Shown one piece after another: positions 55,283-64,000 of a stretch of 64,000 bases of DNA. Below the pieces are notes generated by a model. That model did not search any database. It was not told the DNA's origin and saw only the letters and a list, made by a program, of their open reading frames with translations. Within the stretch, counting starts at the first letter, position 1, and every line of letters begins with the position of its first letter. The DNA is taken from NCBI GenBank assembly GCA_022457155.1, contig JAJGOT010000894.1, positions 1 through 64,000 of the forward strand, written 5' to 3'. The position numbers were made by a program, and so were the translations under genes. This DNA is from Cladopsammia gracilis (Eukaryota; Cnidaria; Anthozoa; Scleractinia; Dendrophylliidae).

Positions 55283-55402
55283 GGCCCGGTTCAAACGTCG
55301 AACTTCACATGTGCCGAACCTAATGCAAATGAGAAAAATCTATCGTTCTTTCTCATTTGCATTAGGTTCAGCACATGTGAAGTTCGACGTTTGAACCGGG
55401 CC
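55283..55402. mobile_element. 120-bp PIF/Harbinger-type MITE, satellite copy 2
   Basis: It appears identical to the copy 290 bp upstream and sits at the same position in the satellite unit. This indicates one insertion that was then duplicated with its unit (170 + 120 bp) rather than two independent insertions. Confidence 0.88.
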
Positions 55403-56933
55403 TTAGTTTTCTAGGCTTTTCATGTGAGATCTTAATGCTTGGTACAGTTTACGAGTGGCGGCATTTTGCCAGATCTTTGAGTCTCTGTACCATTTTGAGT
55501 GGCCACATAAAATATCGGATTTAAAAATGATTTTGTCTTTATAATTTTTTTGAGGTTTAGAATTGAGAGATTTAGTTTCTAGGCTTTTCATGTGAGATCT
55601 TAATGCTTGGTACAGTTTACGAGTGGCGGCATTTTGCCAGATCTTTGAGTCTCTGTACCATTTTGAGTGGCCACGTGAAATATCGGATTTACAAATGATT
55701 TTGGCTTAATAATTTTTTTTGAAGTATAGAATTGAGAGCTTTAGTTTTCTAGGCTTTTCATGTGAGATCTTAATGCTTGGTACAGTTTACGAGTGGCGGC
55801 ATTTTGCCAGATCTTTGAGTCTCTGTACCATTTTGAGTGGCCACATAAAATATCGGATTTAAAAATGATTTTGGCTTTATAAATTTTTTTGAGGTTTAGA
55901 ATTGAGCGCTTTAGTTTTCTAGGCTTTTCATGTGAGATCTTAATGCTTGGTACAGTTTACAAGTGGCGGCATTTTGCCAGATCTTTGAGTCTCTGTACCA
56001 TTTTGAGTGGCCACATGAAATATCGGATTTAAAAATGATTTTGTCTTTATAATTTTTTTGAGGTTTAGAATTGAGAGATTTAGTTTTCTAGGCTTTTCAT
56101 GTGAGATCTTAATGCTTGGTACAGTTTACGAGTGGCGGCATTTTGCCAGATCTTTGAGTCTCTGTACCATTTTGAGTGGCCACATGAAATATCGGATTTA
56201 AAAATGATTTTGTCTTTATAATTTTTTTGAGGTTTAGAATTGAGAGATTTAGTTTTCTAGGCTTTTCATGTGAGATCTTAATGCTTGGTACAGTTTACGA
56301 GTGGCGGCATTTTGCCAGATCTTTGAGTCTCTGTACCATTTTGAGTGGCCACATGAAATATCGGATTTAAAAATGATTTTGTCTTTATAATTTTTTTGAG
56401 GTTTAGAATTGAGAGCTTTAGTTTTCTAGGCTTTTCATGTGACATCTTAATGCTTGGTACAGTTTACGAGTGGCGGCATTTTGCCAGATCCTTGAGTCTC
56501 TGTACCATTTTGAGTGGCCACATGAAATTTCAGATTTAAAAATGATTTTGGCTTTATAAATGTTTTTAAGGTTTAACATTGAGAGCTTTAGTTTTCTAGG
56601 CTTTTCATGTGAGATCTGAATGCTTGGTACAGTTTACGAGTGGTGGCATTTTGCCATATCTTTGGGTCTCTGTACCATTTTGAGTGGCCACTTGACATTA
56701 AAAATTAAAAGCAAGCCAGTGACATGATTTTGTTAAATGTTTGAGTTTCTGTGCCATGTGCAGATTAAAAAAAATAATTCCCTCTTGATACATGTATATT
56801 AGTGCTATAAATTGTTAACAATAAATAATTGTGATGTTGTTACTTTTAGGACAAATGTGACTCAAGCAAGAGAATCCACAGTTACTTGGCCACTTTACAT
56901 CAGTAAAATCTATTGACTTGCGAGAAATGAATA

Positions 56934-57743
56934 CAGTCGGACCTCTATTTAGCGGCCACCCTCGGGACTTTGAAAACTGGCCGCTTAATAGAGGTTGGCC
57001 GTTTAATAGAGGTACAATATAAATTGGATAGAAATGGCAGTCAACGTAATTTTATTGCCTCTATATGAAAACGCTTGTTGAAAAGTAAACATATGTGAAG
57101 ATAAATGCAAAAATCATTGAAACAAAAAATTAAGCGCCCTGTATTTGCGCATTTCAAGTCCGTACAAAATTCTAGCGCTGACACAGAAAGCATGTAGTCG
57201 ATAAGTACAGTATTTTTTTGTGTTGAGTAGGTACAGAAAAATATGCAAATCTATGTAACAAAACATCAAGTTTCTTAGGCCTTTTTTGCACCAACAGTAT
57301 GTTAAAATTTTAGCTCAAAATATTTCACGGACGATATATTTAAAATAATCCGTCACTGCTGTTTGCCGTTGTGGAGCTTGGAGTTGTAACGAGAAGATCA
57401 AGTCATTTGCCTTTCCGATAGATAGGGCAAGGTCCTGGTAACCGTGAAACTGGGCAAGTGGAGATTAAATTGCAGTTTTTATTGTTATCATTTATCACCT
57501 TCATATTATCTGTCACCATTTCGCTTGAAAAGATGATTTGCTGGCCGCTTAATAGAGGTAAAAATACAATAAATACTAAACTTGCAACAACAAAAAGGTG
57601 GCCGCGGCCGCTTAATAGAGGTGGCCGTTGAATAGAGGTACCGAATACAGCACTTTACTGACAAATAATTCGGGACTTTGGAAAGTGGCCGCTTAATGGA
57701 GGGTGGCCGCTTAATAGGTGGCCGCTTAATAGAGGTCCGACTG
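56934..57743. mobile_element. pogo/Tigger-like (Tc1-mariner) non-autonomous element
   Basis: CAGTCGGACCTCTATT at 56934 and its complement ending at 57743 are bounded by TA (56932-56933 and 57744-57745). CAG-starting ends with a TA target fit Tc1/mariner, pogo/Tigger group. Inside, ggccgcttaatagaggt recurs several times near both ends. No transposase ORF is present; a minus frame made of repeated KRPP motifs is a repeat artefact. Confidence 0.78.
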
Positions 57744-57745
57744 TA

Positions 57746-58059
57746 TTTATTTACAATGGACATTTCATTTTGAATGTATTTATTAACTTTGCACAAGGCT
57801 GTTTGTTGTTCATATGAAAAATTATAAGGAGCTCAAAAGCTCCCAATTATGAAATCCAGGGTGGTCAGTTCAGTTTTTGCGAACAGTAAGGGCTGGTTAT
57901 TTTTTACAAAGTTTAGACAGTGTTCAACAAAACTGTGGTCTAAACTGATCGTAATAGTTAAACGATGTTTACTGTTATCAGTGTCAAGTAATCATATGCA
58001 GCATAGACAAGAAAAATCATGATTATTTTTTTGTATTTTGTTTTAAAACACTGTCTAAT
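57746..58059. other. No supported feature
   Basis: Non-coding AT-rich spacer. Confidence 0.4.
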
Positions 58060-58296
58060 GCTGTGTTCACACCTCCATCGATACATGTTTATAGTAAACA
58101 TATTTCAATGATAAATGTTTATATAACTGTTGACATTTGTTGTTTATTTTAAAACGCAATTCATGCCTGGTTCTAGAAAGAACATATTTCGATCATGATT
58201 CCTGCAATGTTCCTTTGATGTTAACACTTTTGTATAGTGAAACGTGTTTCATTCCCGATAAGGCTAAATGTGTTTTACCCTGGTGTGAACACAACA
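58060..58296. mobile_element. MITE with GTGTTCACACC ends
   Basis: Gctgtgttcacacc at 58060 and its complement ggtgtgaacacaac near 58296 enclose partially inverted sequence (atgtttatagtaaacatat). About 237 bp, no ORF. Confidence 0.65.
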
Positions 58297-58675
58297 TAAG
58301 TTAGACTTCATTTAAATAACCAGGTCCAGCACTGAATTGCTCCACAAATCTAGGTTAAAGATTAGGTAGAAAATTATAATAGCCAGTGATGTTTCAATCA
58401 AAGGCATTTTTATAAATTAACAACAGTACATGGATTTAATGAAATAAGGAATCTAGGGCAGACGACTACTTGAAATCTTAAGGAAACCCGTGTTAGTCAA
58501 GCCACCTTTTCAATTCCTAGCAATATTATTAGAGTTTCACATTTTGTGTATGTTTATTATACGAGTTCTGTATTACAAGGGGTCCACGAGGGAGTCAATC
58601 ATAATGGTCCGAGTGCACTTTGACTAGCGATCATGCATCATGTCGGTTGGAAGTTCAACCAATTGAGACTGATGT
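58297..58675. other. No supported feature
   Basis: Non-coding; no repeat or frame recognised. Confidence 0.4.
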
Positions 58676-59062
58676 TTATAAGTGTACATTCCTGATTATT
58701 GGTGACACCGCTATATGTTTTTGCCCCCCCCCCCCCCCCCCCCCCCCCAGCACAAGTTCAACCGAGGCAAATCTGGAAAAGATCCTTTGAACTGGCATAA
58801 ACGAAGAAGGTCCGCCCACGTAGAACTTCTTTTTACAGATTTTAATGGGATTGCCATATAAACTAGTAGGTTCCTCATGTGGTGTGTACCATTTCACGCA
58901 TGTTTCAAATTCTGAATTGCGCGAAGTTACTTTAGATGTTCCACACTCATTCGCTGAAGCTTCTGAGTATCTTTTTCTTTGATGTCTTTCAAAGGTTGAA
59001 CGTGATACGAGATCATCGCAATGAGGGCAATATAAATAACCATTAGCTTCATCGCGCTCCAT
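58676..59062 (-). pseudogene. Zinc-finger-like N-terminal exon fragment
   Basis: ATG 59062 opens a frame with GYLYCPHCDDLVSRSTFERH, a CxxC...H arrangement close to a C2H2 finger, followed by a polar stretch (TSKVTSRNSEFETC, WYTPHEEPTSLYG). It then runs into a translated poly-C tract (58724-58748), giving a glycine run. Similar CxxC-STFxRH segments head certain cnidarian transposase genes (recollection). No catalytic part lies nearby. Confidence 0.4.
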
Positions 59063-59082
59063 GATAGAATGGTAAATCCGAG

Positions 59083-59400
59083 ACTCGCCGAGACGCCGAG
59101 ACCCTTGTTTCAAATTCCGAGACCGAGACCGCAGCTACGTTACAAAATCCGAGCCCGAGACCCAATGCGGGAAGAAACCGAGCCCGAGACTTAGTGCCAA
59201 AAATATCCGATTCACCTATCAAACAACAAACAAGGATGAAGAATGAGAATGCTTGACAAAAGTATCCGAGACTCCGAGACCTCGAGGAAAAAAATCCGAG
59301 ACTCCGAGACAGAAAAAGCACCAGCCAAACGAGACTTTGAGACTTAAAACAAAAACTGCCGAGATTTCGAGACCGGACCAAAATTTTCCGAGACCCATGA
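59083..59400. repeat. Degenerate CCGAGAC repeat region
   Basis: Words ccgagac, cgagactccgagac and gagcccgagac recur about 20 times at irregular spacing. Frames through it (LGVSDTF-like) are repeat artefacts. Confidence 0.75.
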
Positions 59401-59430
59401 TTTTGAAGGTACCATTCGCCACCCCTCATG

Positions 59431-60683
59431 ATATCTCAGTACGATGAAATACCCGGCGGTAAATGCAAGTCGATGGTATTTGCTTTGATTTAAATTAAAC
59501 CCGCCACTAAAAATTAATCAGCTTTACCTATAGTATATATATACGGCTCGCACTATCAGTTGTACTGCCGCACCGAGCATTCTCCAGATTTAGACACCTC
59601 AGGTTAAAGGTCCCTAAAGGTTAACAAAGAGCCATTAAAGATCAAGTTACCTTTACTAGCTTTAATGTTCTAATTAAAGATAACAAAGGATCAAGTTTAA
59701 ATTTAACTTGACTTTAATCCCAAATTAAAGGCGTCAAAATCTTAGAGTTTATTTTCATAATTTTGGATAAAGAAAAAGACCACTAAAAGGATGCCTAAAG
59801 ATTGGTGTTCTTAAAGTTTAACATAAGGGTAATTAAAGATTCATTAAAGGTCGATTTAACCTTTTAGAACTTTAATGTCACAATTAAAGGTAATTAAAGA
59901 TCAAGTTAACCTTTTGGTTAGCTTTAATTTTTTCCTAATGACACCAAAATCTAACGATCCGTCCTGTGCTTTGCTGAATGAGACGAAGCAGTATGTCTGC
60001 AACTTTGTTAAGCCATGGTATAAAATTCCATGCCACTGTCAGTTAAAAAAAAAAGAAAAGTCGTGCCTATCTCAAACTTCTCGGAGACGAGTCGTCGGAG
60101 CGGGATGGAGCGGTATTTTTTAACCGGATGTGACGTAATAATTATTTTGTTGGAGGAGTCCTATACGAAAAATCGATGAGTGTTCTGCTCCCCCTGGTAG
60201 TGATGAAAAAAGCCTTAAAAGGAAAATGCCCATATTTTGCTAAAAGTCGATGAAACTTTTTGTAATTAGTGAGTAGTGTATTCAGTTTCCCGTATAACAT
60301 TTTAAGAACGCCAACTTTGAATCTGAATATTCTGCGATTGAAGTATTTCAATTTCCGTTAACATTTATAAAGGTCGTGTAGAAAAGGTTAATTCGCTGAC
60401 GGTATATTTTGCATTCAGGCTTTTAATATGATCAACATAAATGAAATGGTTCACATGTTAGAAAATAATAGCGGCCCCTTCAGTTTAGTGTCGTTTACAT
60501 CGCTTGGCTGACATTACTGTTTGAAAATAAAACTAACCGGCAAGAAGGGGGACGTGTCATGTCCTTTCATACCGTCGCTACGTGTTTAAGCAACGATGCA
60601 TTTGGCTCTCCCAATCTCTTACATTCGCCCCAATAAATATACTCCATAAATTATCAACAGCTACCTCTCAAATCAAAACTTAC
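59431..60683. other. ATTAAAG cluster and otherwise empty sequence
   Basis: 59585-59930 holds many ATTAAAG and TTAAAGGT words, the mirror of 40740-41160. 60142-60351 has a 69-codon basic minus frame without a recognised family. Confidence 0.45.
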
Positions 60684-60755
60684 AAAGTTTGCAGACTGGT
60701 CAGTACGAAGAATACTCTTTCCGGCAACTCCACTATTTCATTGTCATCAAGATCT
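60684..60755 (-). CDS. Single leucine-rich-repeat exon, 72 bp
   Basis: The block lies between acceptor gaaatttctag and donor TTT|GTAAGTTTTG and is exactly 72 nt, one 24-residue LRR. In the open phase it reads DLDDNEIVELPERVFFVLTS followed by LQTL, a textbook LxxNxIxxLPxxxFxxLxxLxxL pattern. Families such as LGR/RXFP receptors encode each repeat on a 72-bp exon. No neighbouring LRR exon was found, so it could be an isolated duplicate or part of a gene with long introns beyond the window. Confidence 0.5.
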
Positions 60756-60868
60756 CTAGAAATTTCAAAGTTAGAGAAAAGTTAGGAGTTATTTACAGAC
60801 ATTAATTACAGATTGTTCAGTATACGCATTATCTGACCATCACGTAGTCCGGTATCAAGAAAAGCGGC

Positions 60869-61129
60869 TCATATTCGACAATAATAGGCATTGTATTCTT
60901 CATCGTTTTTGCCTATGTAAGGGCAAAATCGATCAACGGTGAAACAATGGCTTTTAACAAGCGAGGGAAATTCAAACTTTCCGAATATTTTCTCAACAAT
61001 GTGGTGATTTGGATCTTCGGCAGGACCGAGCCAAGGAGCAATCTCCCCCGGGGAGGGACAGAGTTGTAACTGACACGACAAAACTAACAACGCTGGGGTG
61101 AGTGGTGAGCGACAGTTTGACAACCCCAT
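60869..61129 (-). CDS. 86-codon frame, possible N-terminal exon
   Basis: It starts MGLSNCRSPLTPALLVLSCQ, which could be a weak signal peptide, and ends at a stop 114 bp upstream of the LRR exon. Later residues (CFTVDRFCPYIG) include cysteines. Linking it to the LRR exon is speculative, as no donor in phase was identified. Confidence 0.25.
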   Translation of the reverse strand: MGLSNCRSPLTPALLVLSCQLQLCPSPGEIAPWLGPAEDPNHHIVEKIFGKFEFPSLVKSHCFTVDRFCPYIGKNDEEYNAYYCRI

Positions 61130-61849
61130 TGTTTGTATTCTTATAGTTTTTAATGTGCTTCGTTCTGGGTTAAAATCTTGTGCCGCGTAAATAATTGTTA
61201 GGTATAAAATGTGTTCAAGCTTTATTCGCTGACATCGTGCCTGAATGATTATTTTGCGAGGCTAACGGTCTGAACGGCTGCTACGTTCATCGGAAGACAA
61301 ACCAGCAAACCAATTTGGTAATAACTAGTTTCAACAAGCGATTTGGTACCCGTTCGAAATTGTTCAAGGAAATCCTGGAATTCCATGATGAGGGGTCCCC
61401 CATAAAACACGTATAAGGTATGACTTTAATATGTCATTTTAATCTTAGGAAGAGACGCAATTGTGGGTCATCTTTCATGTATATTTTGAGCTTAATATGT
61501 TCTTTGCGGGACGCTCCATAAATTGCTTGTTTACAAATGTGTGCTCTGACATGCGATCGCATTGCCTAGCTGCTCTAAACACACGTTTTATACGGCAAAA
61601 TATAGAATACAACATAAGCTGGGGCCACTAAGCTATTTGTAGTCTCGCTGAATAATAACAACATCTTGTTATGTTATGCATAAGCTTCTATCTACAAACG
61701 CGTTTGAAGATGTCATTAATCGAGGAATAACCTTTTACACCGACCAATTGTGTCGGGATAATGAGTGTGGAATGAGTGGATCAGAGCCAAAAAAAGCGAA
61801 CATCAAATGTATCTTGCGTGCGATATCGCCTTGCTTTCAAGTCCCAGCC
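61130..61849. other. No gene supported
   Basis: 61385-61430 is an inverted copy of 36236-36290. A plus frame at 61676-61939 overlaps a fold-back repeat and is not supported. Confidence 0.4.
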
Positions 61850-62156
61850 CACAAGCCGACAATGGGCAATATGTGCGACTCTACAAGCAGTTGCAAAAAG
61901 GTTGAGACACTTTCCAAAAATAATAATCATTCCATATAAAAGCGACCGCGTAACACAAATCAAATCAATGCAATGTGATACTGACCCCCCCTCCCCCTTT
62001 CAATGTTGATGACTGTTAGTTTGAATGGCATTTTTTATCTGGTACAACATTGATAAGGGGGAGGGGGTGGGGACTTGTTGAAAACCATGTTCTCCTCGAA
62101 ATTTGCACTACAGTACACAATGTCTCAACTCTTTTTGCAATTGCTTGTAGCTTGAA
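61850..62156. mobile_element. Fold-back element of about 307 bp
   Basis: Ctacaagcagttgcaaaaag-gttgagaca at about 61881-61910 returns inverted at 62122-62151. A second inverted pair, ccccccctcccccttt and aagggggagggggtgggg, lies inside. Confidence 0.7.
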
Positions 62157-62245
62157 CAAGTCGGGCTCTCTGCTGCTCCACCGTTTGTCAGCGCCATGAT
62201 GAACGGCCAAACACCGAAAAACACATTCATTGTCATTGAAAGTGT

Positions 62246-62885
62246 CTAGAGCGATGACCTATTTTTGGTAGGAAGCCAATCGGGCAAACGACCTAAACCT
62301 ATTTGCAGAGGCTGACTATCTAAAATCACTTTGATGTCGACAAAGCCAGAGCTTTCGAAAACCCATTTAGTGTCGGGTCTGTCGATGCGTTCACCTAGGA
62401 GGCGAAGCTCTTCTTGTCTTTGTAACCAAAGTGTCGTCTGTGATAATTTGGAAAACCAAGGACTAATTGTGTTTTTTGATAAACCAAATACTCGTCGGTT
62501 TTGATTTTCGGAGATTGTTAGCAAACGATAGGTTTACCTTGTGCCTTTTGAGAACAGAGTGTTTGATCTTGTTTATCATTTGAGACGCAAGAGGTTTTGA
62601 AATACCTTTAGTAAACCGCCATTTCAGGGTTCTTCTCTTTCTCCCAGGTTTGCCCTCTTCTCCGTGCTCGGCAGTATCGTAGATTTCGATAATACGCCCG
62701 AGAAGCTTAAACCCATCACCCCTATGCCGTCGGTGTAGAGGGTCAAAGGCTTGAATGATCTCGTTTGCAGGGGGGACTATCGAAAAGGGTTTTCGTTCTT
62801 GGGCATCCAGAAAGGCGATCAGTTCACGCTGACTGGTACGGGAAGAAGCAAAAACACAATGTCCATCAACCACAGAGCTCGCCAT
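62246..62885 (-). CDS. Intact two-exon gene model, 179 residues, function unknown
   Basis: Exon 1 (62885-62538, ATG start MASSVVDGHCVFASSRTSQ) ends CACAAG|GTAAACC. A 100-bp intron ends ttatcacag|ACGACAC, with tgctaac inside as a possible branch site. Exon 2 is 62437-62246. Both exons are multiples of three and join in phase 0 to a single open frame ending at a stop. The product is basic (GKPGRKRRTLKWRFTK) with mixed helices (WLQRQEELRLLGERID) and a C-terminus ending LPTKNRSSL. No domain is recognised. The intact frame and splice sites argue for a functional or recently functional gene. Confidence 0.5.
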
Positions 62886-63010
62886 GTCTATATGGAGTTT
62901 TTTTTAAAATCAATCGCCAGTGTGGGGTGGCAGATATATACAAAGGAAACACAACCCTTCAATTGGTAAGAGAGCCGCTGTTTGAATCACTCAAAACTCA
63001 GTGACGTCCC

Positions 63011-63176
63011 TAGTAGTATATAGGGAGGTCTTTCGAAGAATATTTTGAATCAACAACTGTCTCCTCCAAGCTTCCAGGTCGCCGAACGAGCCGCAGGTGA
63101 GTGAGGCGACCTGGAAGCTTGGAGGGAAAAGTTGTTGATTAAAATCCTCCTCGAAAGACCTCCCTATATACTACTA
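63011..63176. mobile_element. Palindromic MITE of 166 bp
   Basis: Tagtagtatatagggaggtc at 63011 is matched by its complement ending ctacta at 63176; the inner pairs tcaacaact/agttgttga and ccaagcttccaggtcgc/gcgacctggaagcttgg extend the hairpin almost to the centre. No ORF. Confidence 0.8.
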
Positions 63177-63639
63177 CAGCTACTGGAAAAAAAAATAACA
63201 ATTGTCCGTTCGAAAAATACTCTTTCCAAATAATTATTGCTGCGATACTCCAATCAAGCAGCACACTAATCTTTGGTTTGCATATGGTTCCTTGGGTTCC
63301 CTGCCTTATCTTATGCGGGCATTCTCGATTTTTGTTTGTGACGATGATTTTGAACAAGCGTACGTCCAGCGGTGTCATCATAACTTATATGCGCCTGGAT
63401 CTGGATGCGTCTTTCGCCGTCCATAGCTTCTCTTGCTTCGCTTTCCCGATTTCAAGGTAAGTGTTTCTATTTGCAAATGTATCATGCCAAATTGAAACTT
63501 ATTTGTTGCTGGAAGCATTCATCAAGGTCACGAACGATTTAGTTACATTTCACGGGGAAGGCAATGTTCTTTTATGAGTTTTTCAGCGTTGTTACGTGCT
63601 CGGAGTTTGCTGATTGAACAATAGACCGCCTCCACCATA

Positions 63640-63955
63640 GATCAGATTCTTGGATGCTCTTGAAAGTAGAACCATCCCTGACACAGTGACCTTGTCCCTG
63701 GATTATCTGCCTAATGTGGCGTGTTGGTCTATTGAGACTAACAATTTAAATGATTTGCCTGTTGGGGCGCAAACACATGATTCGTTGATGTGGGCTGATG
63801 TGGAAACAAATGATCAGCTTCTCCTGGCGGATACAAATGATTTGCTTTTCCGGGCAGATATTGAGTCGCCTGTTACGGTGACTAACACTGATCTACCGGC
63901 GGTAGAACCAAACAACAACCCGTGTTGGTCTATTGAGACTAATATATATATATAG
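63640..63955 (+). CDS. Reading frame with internal acidic repeats at the window edge
   Basis: After acceptor-like ctccaccatag the plus frame is open from 63641 to a stop at 63953-63955. It has loose repeats of an acidic unit: CWSIETNNLND, MWADVETND, LLLADTND, FRADIES, and again CWSIETN near its end. The two CWSIETN segments are also identical at DNA level over about 22 bp (about 63720 and 63922). A donor-like AAG|GTAAGTG near 63459 could end a preceding exon, but the phase is not settled. It may continue past the window. No family is recognised. Confidence 0.3.
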
Positions 63956-64000
63956 ATAGGCTTAGCCTAACAGCGGAGCTCTCTGAACAGAAACGATAAT

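Larger units (their letters stand above)
54396..56697. repeat. 170-bp satellite array
   Basis: Units of 170 bp (ctgtaccattttgagtggcc, aggcttttcatgtgagatct, gagtggcggcattttgccag) repeat about 12 times head to tail; outer units are more diverged. A distinctive unit variant (cataaaatatcgg, ttggctttataaa, gagcgc) at about 54585-54655 recurs at about 55843-55912, indicating internal duplication of several units. Two adjacent units carry the 120-bp MITE. Confidence 0.92.

Noticed and set aside
57506..57796. Minus frame with repeated SIKRPP motifs
   Set aside because: It is produced by repeated ggccgcttaatagaggt words in the pogo-like element.
59049..59447. Overlapping frames with repeated SLGV/SRSLG motifs
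   Set aside because: They are translations of the degenerate CCGAGAC repeat.

Overview
This is a eukaryotic nuclear window, AT-rich and packed with transposable elements. The families present (L1/Tx1-like LINEs, a Penelope-like element, Polinton-type DNA polymerase, many fold-back MITEs, a tRNA-derived SINE) and the very frequent palindrome TACATGTA suggest an anthozoan cnidarian, probably a stony coral. That is an inference from composition and families, not a database match. No complete, nameable host gene is visible.

Layout. 1-4.1 kb: exon-like scraps, including what looks like an internally deleted Crypton/ZMYM-like gene, plus fold-back MITEs. 4.1-6.1 kb: a 118-bp satellite with a three-monomer higher-order period. 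7.3-9.5 kb: a 1,061-bp tandem duplication whose second copy carries a 120-bp MITE with a clean TTA target duplication. 10.4-28.8 kb: the most informative region. A minus-strand LINE (LINE-B) was broken by a plus-strand LINE (LINE-A). Both were hit by a fold-back element here called X, with AG...CT ends and 6-bp target duplications. X carries the dead C-terminal part of a Polinton/Maverick-type DNA polymerase B in each long inverted arm, with head-to-head arrays of a 10-bp repeat at its centre. Flanking hexamers show that two X copies recombined unequally, duplicating about 7.4 kb. One X arm later received a 5'-truncated Penelope-like element that still shows a hammerhead ribozyme fold.

28.9-33.2 kb: a decayed DNA transposon with long terminal inverted repeats, a multiply broken DDE-type transposase-like gene and a C-terminal SAP-like segment. 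33.4-35.0 kb: a transposon with a TATATT duplication that carries a predicted membrane-protein ORF and, nested in it, a hairpin element with a tRNA-like core. 37.2-40.7 kb: an element with arms of 820-890 bp, each holding the same 109-codon ORF, and inside it a CCGTACG-rich Mutator-like element whose empty site is preserved in a paralogue at 47.4 kb. 40.7-51 kb: AT-rich repeats, a piggyBac-type MITE and a SINE. 51.5-53.9 kb: a minus-strand multi-exon gene model of unknown function. 54.4-56.7 kb: a 170-bp satellite containing two further copies of the 120-bp MITE. 56.9-57.7 kb: a pogo/Tigger-like element. 58.7-64 kb: a zinc-finger-like exon fragment, a single 72-bp leucine-rich-repeat exon, an intact two-exon gene model (62246-62885, minus) and the start of a plus-strand reading frame at the edge.

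The window reads as a record of nested insertion and recombination rather than of cooperating genes. The element genes visible are parts of replication or integration machineries (EN-RT, PolB, GIY-YIG nuclease, DDE transposase), almost all broken. Gene models without a recognised family are marked as such.
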